Shown here: one piece after another, positions 1 through 6,027 of the stretch
Layout: each line of letters opens with the position of its first letter
How positions within the stretch are numbered: the first letter of the stretch is position 1
Origin: Candidatus Saccharicenans sp.
GTDB lineage: Bacteria > Acidobacteriota > Aminicenantia > Aminicenantales > Saccharicenantaceae
NCBI GenBank assembly: GCA_024653405.1
Contig: JANLGB010000041.1
Location: 1 to 10,973, forward strand
Direction: 5' to 3'
DNA length: 10,973 bases
Made by a program: the position numbers and the translations under genes
The notes under the pieces: generated by a model
Told to the model about the DNA's origin: nothing
Database searches by the model: none
Seen by the model: the letters and a program-made list of their open reading frames with translations, nothing else

Positions 1-892
1 TGGGTGTAGAGATGCCGACCAGTTCCCGCAGCACTTTTTGATGTTCGGTCAGCAACCGGCCAAATTGCTGGGGGTCGAACTTTCCAGCCTGGAAAAGTTT
101 AAGCCCTTCCCTGGTCAAATCGCGGTTGAGGATGGCGCCGTGGAGTGGTTGCCTGATTTCCGGGGGAAAGGTCCGGCTGAGCTTGAGCAGTTCGGTCTCG
201 CTGATGGTGGCCAGGTCCAGCCCGGGATTGGTCTTTTTCAGCAGCTGCCAGCCCCGGGTGACTCTTTCCCGGACCGACCCCAGGGTGCCAGTGGTATCCT
301 TTTTTTCCAGCGAGTCCCCCAGGACAAAAGTCCCCGGGGGCGAAGGCAGCCGGGTAACCTGGAGACCACCGGCAAACTTAATCCAGACCGTCCCGCCCAG
401 AGCCGAGGTGTAGTGGTCCATCTTGCCTCCGGGTTCCCGGAACTCCACCACTTCTGCCCGGTGAGCCAGCTCGGCCACACCTTCTGGCTCCGGGGCCAGG
501 TCCCGGGCTCCGCTGGCTTCCAGCAGGAACTTGATCCAGGCCACCACCATGGCCGAGGAGCTGGAGGTCCCGGCATTAATCGGAATTTCACCGTGCATGG
601 TTATTTCCCAGCCGGTCGGGAGGCGACAGCCAAGGCGGAGCAGAACGTTGACCGCACTGCGCAGGTAATCTCTTGCTTTGAGGTAGTTGAGTTCTGTCTC
701 CGGGATGAAACTATCTTCTTCCCCGGTATCGGGCAGGTGAATGATAAAGCGGTGGTCGGACCGGACCCGTCCTTCAACATAAAAGCGCAGGCTGATGGCC
801 GCGGCGATGACCTCCAGGTCCAGGTAGTCCTGGTGCTCGCCGAACAGACAAATTCTCCCGGGGGAGGAAACCCTGAGGTTGATTTCTGGCAT
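1..892 (-). CDS. GHMP-family sugar kinase, galactokinase-like (partial, C-terminus off the left edge)
   Basis: Reading the minus strand from the ATG at 892 gives 297 codons with no stop before the window edge, so the gene is cut off. GHMP kinases phosphorylate a sugar or small alcohol with ATP in the cytoplasm. Residues 12-23 read GRICLFGEHQDY, close to the galactokinase signature GRxNxIGEHxDY, with R13, E19, H20 and D22 in the places used for sugar contact and catalysis. Residues 104-114 (PINAGTSSSSA) are the GHMP ATP-binding loop, and residues 155-168 contain GGKMDHY, where D159 matches the catalytic Asp of the GalK GxMDQ motif. The third GHMP motif would lie beyond the edge. A GGAG sits very close to the ATG, so the ribosome site is poorly placed. 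The gene is transcribed divergently from the metallo-hydrolase. It could act on galactose, arabinose, a heptose phosphate or another sugar; the substrate cannot be called. The family assignment is firm. Confidence 0.88.
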   Translation of the reverse strand, partial: MPEINLRVSSPGRICLFGEHQDYLDLEVIAAAISLRFYVEGRVRSDHRFIIHLPDTGEEDSFIPETELNYLKARDYLRSAVNVLLRLGCRLPTGWEITMHGEIPINAGTSSSSAMVVAWIKFLLEASGARDLAPEPEGVAELAHRAEVVEFREPGGKMDHYTSALGGTVWIKFAGGLQVTRLPSPPGTFVLGDSLEKKDTTGTLGSVRERVTRGWQLLKKTNPGLDLATISETELLKLSRTFPPEIRQPLHGAILNRDLTREGLKLFQAGKFDPQQFGRLLTEHQKVLRELVGISTP

Positions 893-927
893 TCTCCAGT
901 CTTTCTTTGAACCCGAGTCAGGCTTAA

Positions 928-956
928 AATTTATCCCAGCCGCGCCCGGCTGTCAA
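928..956 (-). promoter_or_regulatory. Sigma-70-like promoter candidate for the GHMP kinase
   Basis: On the minus strand a perfect -35 hexamer TTGACA (plus positions 951-956) is followed after 17 bases by TAAATT (928-933), a 4 of 6 match to the -10 consensus. Transcription would begin roughly 30 bases before the ATG at 892. The match is by eye, and sigma-factor consensus in this lineage is unknown. Confidence 0.4.
937..952. repeat. 6-bp inverted repeat inside the kinase promoter spacer
   Basis: CAGCCG at 937-942 and CGGCTG at 947-952 are exact inverted copies around a 4-base loop. The element lies between the putative -35 and -10 boxes of the minus-strand promoter and touches the -35 box. A repressor operator is one possibility. 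It is too short and lacks a T-run, so an intrinsic terminator is unlikely. In GC-rich DNA a 6-bp palindrome can occur by chance. Confidence 0.3.
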
Positions 957-983
957 TTTTATTCCCGGAAAAAAACAGCCCGA

Positions 984-1012
984 TTGATTTATTCGCTGAA
1001 ATTATTTATAAA
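984..1012 (+). promoter_or_regulatory. Sigma-70-like promoter candidate for the metallo-hydrolase
   Basis: TTGATT (984-989) and TATAAA (1007-1012) are separated by 17 bases and match the consensus at 4 of 6 and 5 of 6 positions. They lie in an AT-rich patch that contrasts with the GC-rich surroundings. The gene start at 1043 follows after about 30 bases, with GAAAGG at 1031-1036 as its ribosome binding site. Confidence 0.4.
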
Positions 1013-1042
1013 GAATTTTCTGTTATCAAAGAAAGGTTCATC

Positions 1043-1813
1043 ATGAAAATTATTTTTCTGGGGACGGGCGGCGCCGTGCCCACCGCCACCCGGGATAATA
1101 CCAGTTTCCTGCTCGAGTCCGGGGCGGACCTCTGGCTGGTGGATGGTCCTGGTTCTCTGACCCAGAAAATCTTCAGAGCTGGCCGCCGGCCGCAGCAAGT
1201 TTCGGCCGTCTTCATCAGCCATGTCCATGCCGACCACCTTTACGGCCTGCCGGCTTTTATCCACAGCCTGATGCTGGAAGAAAAAACGGTGCCGCTGTAC
1301 GGCTCAGCCGAAACCATCGACTTTTGCCTGCGTCTTATCGACCTGTTCGGACTGCGCCGTGAAAAAATTCTGTACCGGCTGGAACCGAGGCCCATTCTTC
1401 CCGGCCGCAGGATCGAAGTTTCACCGGGGCTGGCCGTGACCGGCTTTCCGGTCCCGCACCATTCATCTTCCCTGGCTTTCATCTTGGAGACGCCGGAGGC
1501 CAGGGTGGTCTATTCCGGAGATACCCCGCTCCACCGGCCGCTGCTGGAGCTGGCGGCCGGGGCCGATTGCCTGATCCATGACTGCAGCACTCCCTCCAGA
1601 TTCCTTGAAGCCCTGCCTTTTTTGCGGTCGCTGCACAGCAATTCTCTGGAGTTGGGACAGGCTGCCCGGGAAGCTGGGATCCGGCTGCTGGTACCATGCC
1701 ATTTTTTTAGCGACCTTGATTTTTCTCTGGAAGAAATAGAAGCTGAGATCAGGAAAAGTTATCAAGGACGGCTTTTCTTGCCGGCCGATTTCTCTGAACT
1801 GGAGCTTCCTTGA
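1043..1813 (+). CDS. Metallo-beta-lactamase-fold hydrolase, RNase Z-like
   Basis: This 256-residue protein is a probable cytoplasmic two-metal phosphodiesterase or hydrolase of the RNase Z / ElaC branch. It opens with the typical strand-turn MKIIFLGTGGAVP, and the zinc motif HVHADH supplies H60, H62, D64 and H65. Further likely ligands are H139 or H140 in PVPHH, D160 in YSGDTP, and H220 near the end. HDCS at 179-182 and H198 are also typical of this branch. The length is shorter than tRNase Z proper (about 300 residues or more), and I see no convincing long exosite insertion, so a tRNA-processing role is not assured; a general RNase Z-like or arylsulfatase-like hydrolase is equally possible. 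The ATG at 1043 is chosen because GAAAGG precedes it at a 6-base spacing and the conserved first strand begins there. It is divergent from the GHMP kinase, and its stop codon overlaps a possible small ORF. Confidence 0.88.
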   Translation: MKIIFLGTGGAVPTATRDNTSFLLESGADLWLVDGPGSLTQKIFRAGRRPQQVSAVFISHVHADHLYGLPAFIHSLMLEEKTVPLYGSAETIDFCLRLIDLFGLRREKILYRLEPRPILPGRRIEVSPGLAVTGFPVPHHSSSLAFILETPEARVVYSGDTPLHRPLLELAAGADCLIHDCSTPSRFLEALPFLRSLHSNSLELGQAAREAGIRLLVPCHFFSDLDFSLEEIEAEIRKSYQGRLFLPADFSELELP

Positions 1814-1938
1814 TGAAGCGGCTGATATCCCCCAAAGGTCACTTTCGGTCTAAAATGGAATCGAAAGCCGCGACCGCAGTGCCCGGCCCTGATGACCACA
1901 TCTTAAGTTTGGGTCTGCCAGCCAGGCCTTATATATAA
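1813..1938 (+). CDS. Possible 41-residue small protein (unrecognised)
   Basis: An ATG at 1813-1815 shares a base with the stop of the metallo-hydrolase (TGATG), the kind of junction seen for translationally coupled genes. A GGAG lies at 1801-1804, 8 bases upstream. The frame stays open for 41 codons to a TAA at 1936-1938, filling nearly all of the gap before the amidohydrolase. The predicted peptide begins MKRLISPKGHFRS and ends LGLPARPYI. It is basic at the N-terminus and has no transmembrane segment, cysteine or motif that I recognise. An open frame of this length in GC-rich DNA can arise by chance, so this is a candidate only; conservation in relatives would decide. Confidence 0.25.
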   Translation: MKRLISPKGHFRSKMESKAATAVPGPDDHILSLGLPARPYI

Positions 1939-1955
1939 AAAGGAATAAATAAGAA
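1928..1955 (+). promoter_or_regulatory. AT-rich leader with ribosome binding site of the amidohydrolase
   Basis: The 28 bases before the ATG at 1956 are almost pure A/T. They contain a TATATATAAAA run (1930-1940) and AAGGAA (1940-1945), which is a plausible ribosome binding site with a 10-base spacer. The TATATA run could also serve as a -10 box, with a weak TTGGGT (1909-1914) 17 bases before the hexamer at 1932-1937, but a start from there would remove the ribosome site. The translation role is better supported than the promoter role. Confidence 0.3.
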
Positions 1956-3656
1956 ATGAAATCAGTAAAAAACCTGCTCCCGCTGCTGCTGGCCGGCCTG
2001 TGCCTGGTCGGTTGCCAGAAGCAAGGAGGACCCATGGCCGAAACTGTTTTCTTGAACGGACATATCTGGACGGCGGACGAATCTTGCCCGGAAGTTGAGG
2101 CCCTGGCCGTTGTCCAGAACAAAATTATCAGGACCGGTAGCAACGCCGAGATAAAGAAATTGATCGGAGACCGGACCCGGGTGATTGACCTCCAGGGAAG
2201 GCTGATGCTGCCCGGGTTTATCGATGCTCATACTCATTTTCTCAACGGCGGCCTGGCCCTGCGCTCGGTGCAGCTTCGCTCCTGTCGCAGCCGGGAAGAA
2301 TTCGTCAACCGGATTGCGGCCAAGGCCCGGGAACTGCCGCCCGGTTCCTGGATTCTTAACGGCGACTGGGACCAGGAGCAGTTTGACCCGCCCGTCTTGC
2401 CTTCCCGGGACTGGATTGATGCGGTGACCCCGGACCATCCAGTCTGCGTCAACCGCTTTGACGGCCACATGGTGCTGGCCAACAGCCTGGCCCTGAAGCT
2501 GGCTGGGATTGACCGGAATACCGTGGCCCCGCCCGGCGGCGAAGTCCTCAGAGACCCGGTTTCGGGCGAGCCGACCGGCATCCTGAAGGACGCTGCCGCC
2601 GACCTGGTCTACGCCGTGATCCCGGCCCCGGACCTGAAAGAAAAAATGGAGACCGCCAGGTTGGCCTTGAAAGAAGCCGCGGTTAACGGCGTTACTTCGG
2701 TTCATGACATGTCTGATGCTTCGAGCTTCGAGGTTTACCAGGAATTGCTCCGGGCCGGGGAATTGACGGCCAGGCTGTATGTCTATTTCCAGATTCCGGA
2801 AATTGATAGTTTTCTCCGGCTGAAAATCAAATCAGGTTTCGGCCATCCTTTTCTGCGGCTGGCCGGGCTGAAGGGATTCGTCGATGGTTCGCTGGGTTCG
2901 GCCACGGCCCTTTTCTTTGAGCCCTATGCCGATAATCCCGGAGCATATGGCCTGCTAGCTGCCCACATGTTTCCCGAAGGAATCATGGAGAAGCGGCTGA
3001 GGCTGGCCGACGAAGCCGGCCTGCAGGTGGCTGTCCATGCCATTGGAGACCGGGCCAATGCTCTGCTCCTGGATATAATGGAAAAAATAATCCAGGAGAA
3101 CGGACCCCGCGACCGGCGCTGGCGTATTGAACACTGCCAGCACCTGAGAAAGAGCGATATTGAACGTTTTGGCCGGCTGGGATTGATCGCCTCTGTCCAG
3201 CCTTATCACGCGATAGACGACGGCTGCTGGGCCCAAAGAAAAATCGGATCAGAGCGGGCCCGGACCACCTATGCCTTCCGCTCACTGCAGGCGGCCGGAG
3301 CCAGGCTGGTCTTTGGCTCGGACTGGACGGTGGCCCCGCTCAATCCCCTGACCGGAATTTATGCTGCGGTCACCAGGAAAACCCTGGACGGGAAGAATCC
3401 AGACGGCTGGATACCGGAAGAAAAGATCTCACTGGAAGAAGCCATAAAAGGATATACCATCAGGGCGGCCTATGCTGAGTTTTCCGAAAAGGAAAAAGGT
3501 TCCCTCAGGGCGGATAAGCTGGCCGACCTGGTGGTGCTGGACCGGGACCTGTTTCGCTTGAAGCCCGATGATATCCCTGGCATCAGAGTGCTGCTGACCA
3601 TGGTTGATGGAAGGATTGTTCATTCTGACCCTGAATTCTTGAATGATGAAAAATGA
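1956..3656 (+). CDS. YtcJ-like metal-dependent amidohydrolase with lipoprotein signal
   Basis: This 566-residue protein is a member of the amidohydrolase superfamily, YtcJ/NfdA-like branch, whose members cleave amide-type bonds with a TIM-barrel metal centre; the substrate is not predictable here. Residues 1-20 are a lipoprotein signal: two lysines, a hydrophobic stretch, and the lipobox LVGC with C20. The barrel begins with GFIDAHTHF, giving H92 and H94. A KGFVDGSLGS segment follows at 306-315, then H361 in AVHAIGDRAN, H393 in RIEHCQH and D456 in FGSDW, the usual remaining metal and catalytic positions. The length fits the family plus a signal peptide. An AAGGAGG with an in-frame ATG at 2034 lies just after the lipobox and could start a cytoplasmic 540-residue form. 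The end overlaps the next gene by 14 bases, so it may be the first gene of the downstream redox operon. The family call is firm; location and substrate are less so. Confidence 0.9.
   Translation: MKSVKNLLPLLLAGLCLVGCQKQGGPMAETVFLNGHIWTADESCPEVEALAVVQNKIIRTGSNAEIKKLIGDRTRVIDLQGRLMLPGFIDAHTHFLNGGLALRSVQLRSCRSREEFVNRIAAKARELPPGSWILNGDWDQEQFDPPVLPSRDWIDAVTPDHPVCVNRFDGHMVLANSLALKLAGIDRNTVAPPGGEVLRDPVSGEPTGILKDAAADLVYAVIPAPDLKEKMETARLALKEAAVNGVTSVHDMSDASSFEVYQELLRAGELTARLYVYFQIPEIDSFLRLKIKSGFGHPFLRLAGLKGFVDGSLGSATALFFEPYADNPGAYGLLAAHMFPEGIMEKRLRLADEAGLQVAVHAIGDRANALLLDIMEKIIQENGPRDRRWRIEHCQHLRKSDIERFGRLGLIASVQPYHAIDDGCWAQRKIGSERARTTYAFRSLQAAGARLVFGSDWTVAPLNPLTGIYAAVTRKTLDGKNPDGWIPEEKISLEEAIKGYTIRAAYAEFSEKEKGSLRADKLADLVVLDRDLFRLKPDDIPGIRVLLTMVDGRIVHSDPEFLNDEK
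2023..2036 (+). promoter_or_regulatory. Strong internal ribosome binding site and second start codon
   Basis: AAGGAGG at 2023-2029, a near-perfect anti-16S match, stands 4 bases before an in-frame ATG at 2034-2036 (Met27 of the amidohydrolase). It lies six residues after the lipobox cysteine and just before the first strand of the enzyme domain. It is better than the site in front of the annotated start, so a cytoplasmic form could be made in addition to, or in place of, the lipoprotein. Confidence 0.45.
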
Positions 3657-4122
3657 GCCGAATCTGAAAGACAGACTGGAACGCCTGGTGGCTTCCATCC
3701 CGGCCGGGAGAAGCCACCTGATTCTCTTCCTGCACCGGGTGCAGCAGGAGTTTGGTTACCTGCCAGAAGAAGCCCTGGCCAGGGCAGCCGAGTATTTTAC
3801 GGTGTCTCCGGCTGAAGTCTATGGAGTGGTTACTTTTTATTCGGCCTTCCAGATGAAGCCCCGGCCCCAGCACGAGCTGGTCGTCTGTCACGGCACGGCC
3901 TGCCATGTGCACGGAGCTGAAGCCATCCACACTGAGCTGGCCCGGCTTCTCGGGGTCGAACCCGGAAAGGAGGACCAGGGAAAAGACGTGACCATCCGCC
4001 GGGTGAACTGCCTCGGTTGCTGCGCCCTGGCTCCGGTGGTGGTGGTTGACGGCGAGTACCAGGGCCGGGTCACCCGGAACAGCCTGGAAAAAATTGTGGA
4101 AAGATTATCCGGTAAAAAGTGA
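3643..4122 (+). CDS. nuoE: NuoE/HydC-like [2Fe-2S] thioredoxin-fold subunit
   Basis: This 159-residue protein is the small [2Fe-2S] subunit that partners NuoF-type NADH dehydrogenase subunits, as in complex I (24 kDa subunit), HydABC and HndABCD; the symbol is a family label. It has an N-terminal helical part with FGYLPEEAL and EVYGVVTFYSAF, typical of the family, then a thioredoxin-like domain with C82 and C87 (CHGTAC) and C123 and C127 (CLGCC), the standard C-x4-C and C-x3-C ligand pairs. It would pass electrons to or from FMN in the next subunit. Two ATGs in tandem (3643 and 3646) are possible starts. Neither has a visible ribosome binding site, and the start lies inside the end of the amidohydrolase gene, which suggests translation by reinitiation. 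The identity as a NuoE-family protein is secure; membership of respiratory complex I is not supported by the neighbours. Confidence 0.92.
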   Translation: MMKNEPNLKDRLERLVASIPAGRSHLILFLHRVQQEFGYLPEEALARAAEYFTVSPAEVYGVVTFYSAFQMKPRPQHELVVCHGTACHVHGAEAIHTELARLLGVEPGKEDQGKDVTIRRVNCLGCCALAPVVVVDGEYQGRVTRNSLEKIVERLSGKK

Positions 4123-6026
4123 TGAACCTGAGAAAGGTTAGGACAGTCGGCGAGCTACAGAACCTGCGGTTACGGCTGCAGTCTTCTCCCCGAACCCGGC
4201 GTTTGGTCAGCCTGTCGACGGCCAGCTGTGGTCGGGCTTCGGGAGCCCTGGAGGTGGCCCGGGCGCTTGAGGCAGAGATAAAAAGGCGCGGGCTGGAAGA
4301 AACAGTGGAACTAAGGCTCACCGGATGCCACGGGTTCTGCCAGCTGGAGCCGGACCTCATCATCTTCCCGGAAAAAATTTTTTACCCCAACCTGGTCCCG
4401 AAAAAGATCCCGTTGCTGGTGGAAGAGACCTTGGTCGGGGGACGGTTGGTGCCAGAGCTGGCTTTCAGCCCCGGCCCGGGACAGGGTATGTGTGCAGTCC
4501 TGGAGGAACTGCCTTTTCTGCGAAAGCAGGTGCGGTGGCTGCTGGAACGTCACCTGACGCTGGACCCCGACAGTCTGGATAGTTACCTGGAACAGGATGG
4601 GTTCTTGGCCCTGGAAAAAGTCCTGTCCGGCTTATCCCCGGAAGAGGTAATCAACCTGGTACTGGCTTCCGGCTTGAGGGGCCGGGGTGGAGCCGGTTTT
4701 CCTACGGGTCTCAAATGGCGTTTGGCGCGGGAAGCCGGTGGTGAGGATAAATACACAATCTGTAACGGGGACGAGGGCGACCCCGGGGCCTACATGGACC
4801 GGGGGTTGCTGGAGAGCAACCCTTTTAGCGTGATTGAAGGCATGATCATCGGCGGTTATGCGGTGGGCGCCGCTAAGGGCTTCATTTACATCCGGCAGGA
4901 ATACCCGCTGGCCATCGAGCGGCTGGAAAGGGCCCTGGAAAAAGCCAGGGCCGCCGGGCTGCTGGGGAAAAACATCCTGGGCACCGATTTTTCTTTCGAG
5001 CTGGAGCTGGTCCGGGGAGCCGGAGCTTTTGTGTCGGGTGAAGAGACTGCCCTCATAGCTTCTATAGAAGGCCGGCGGGCTTTTCCCAGGCAGCGGCCAC
5101 CATTCCCGGTGGTCCGGGGCCTGTGGGGCCGGCCCACGGTGATCAATAACGTTGAAACCTGGGCCAATGTTCCCCTGGTACTGCAGCGGGGGCCGGCCTG
5201 GTTTTCCCGGGTGGGCACTTCCGGGAGCAAGGGGACCAAGATATTTTCCCTAGTGGGAAAAGTCCGTTATACCGGCCTGGTGGAGGTGCCTTTTGGTCTG
5301 ACTCTGGGTGAAGTGATAGATGAAGTGGGCGGGGGAGCTGAACCCGGCCGCCAGATCAAAGCTGTTCAAACCGGCGGGCCCTCCGGCGGCTGCCTGCCGG
5401 CTTCTTTATTCCAACTGCCCCTTGATTATGAATCGCTGCAGCAGGCCGGCTCCATCATGGGTTCGGGCGGGATGATTGTCATAGACGAGAGCACCTGCCT
5501 GGTAGACCTGATTCTCTATTTTCTGCGTTTTGCCCGGGAAGAATCGTGTGGCCAGTGTGCTCCCTGCCGTCTGGGAACCAGGCAGATGGTCCGGCTGCTG
5601 GAGAAAATTACCAGGGGTGAAGGGCAGTTAGAAGACCTGGAGCTTCTGCAAAAAATCGGCTGGACCATGCGGGAAGCCTCCCTTTGCGGGCTGGGACGGA
5701 CAGCAGCCAATCCGGTTCTGAGCGCCCTGCGACATTTCCGCCAGGAATTAGAAAAGCACGTCCTGGATAAAGAATGCCCAGCCGGGGTCTGCCGCGGGCT
5801 AATTTCTTACCAGATAGAAAAGGAGAGGTGCAGTGGCTGCCAGCGGTGCCTGGAGTCCTGCCCGGTTAAAGCCATAGCTATGGCCGATGACGGTTATCCG
5901 CAGATAGACCAGAAGCTGTGCACCAGGTGCGGCCTGTGCCAGGCGGCCTGCCCTCCGGATTTTTCGGCCATCGATAAAATTAACAGGAAGGAAACAGGAT
6001 CTTCCGCCGGCGCGAGGGGTGAATAA
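4122..6026 (+). CDS. nuoF: NuoF/HydB-like FMN and NADH-binding subunit with extra Fe-S domains
   Basis: This 634-residue protein is an NADH-oxidising flavoprotein, longer than complex I NuoF (about 430). Counting from the ATG at 4122: residues 30-115 are a thioredoxin-like [2Fe-2S] domain with C36, C69 and C73. Residues 180-380 hold the FMN/NADH core with GRGGAGFPTGLKW, CNGDEGDPGAYMDR and an SGEETALI stretch. An SLBB-type region follows, then a [4Fe-4S] site with C476, C479 and C482 (ESCGQCAPC) and C522. The C-terminus carries two ferredoxin clusters, C570/C573/C576/C580 and C600/C603/C606/C610. H546, C552 and C557 before the ferredoxin domain resemble the zinc-binding hinge that I recall from HydB structures. 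The whole plan is that of HydB/HndC-type subunits, many of which bifurcate electrons. The start overlaps the nuoE stop as TGATG; an in-frame GTG at 4119 is also possible. Confidence 0.92.
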   Translation: MNLRKVRTVGELQNLRLRLQSSPRTRRLVSLSTASCGRASGALEVARALEAEIKRRGLEETVELRLTGCHGFCQLEPDLIIFPEKIFYPNLVPKKIPLLVEETLVGGRLVPELAFSPGPGQGMCAVLEELPFLRKQVRWLLERHLTLDPDSLDSYLEQDGFLALEKVLSGLSPEEVINLVLASGLRGRGGAGFPTGLKWRLAREAGGEDKYTICNGDEGDPGAYMDRGLLESNPFSVIEGMIIGGYAVGAAKGFIYIRQEYPLAIERLERALEKARAAGLLGKNILGTDFSFELELVRGAGAFVSGEETALIASIEGRRAFPRQRPPFPVVRGLWGRPTVINNVETWANVPLVLQRGPAWFSRVGTSGSKGTKIFSLVGKVRYTGLVEVPFGLTLGEVIDEVGGGAEPGRQIKAVQTGGPSGGCLPASLFQLPLDYESLQQAGSIMGSGGMIVIDESTCLVDLILYFLRFAREESCGQCAPCRLGTRQMVRLLEKITRGEGQLEDLELLQKIGWTMREASLCGLGRTAANPVLSALRHFRQELEKHVLDKECPAGVCRGLISYQIEKERCSGCQRCLESCPVKAIAMADDGYPQIDQKLCTRCGLCQAACPPDFSAIDKINRKETGSSAGARGE

Positions 6027-6027
6027 G

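Noticed and set aside
38-910. Long plus-strand open frame of 290 codons over the left end
   Set aside because: It lies antisense to the GHMP kinase, whose motifs are clear on the minus strand; the plus-strand product has no recognisable domain and an unusual Pro/Gly/Gln-rich composition typical of antisense frames in GC-rich genes.
1842-1876. Terminator or attenuator between the hydrolase and the amidohydrolase
   Set aside because: CTTTCG (1842-1847) pairs with CGAAAG (1862-1867), and CGGTC (1846-1850) could instead pair with GACCG (1872-1876), but the stems are only 5-6 bp and no T-run follows.
1962-2705. 247-codon minus-strand open frame
   Set aside because: Antisense shadow of the amidohydrolase, which has a full set of metal ligands in the plus frame.
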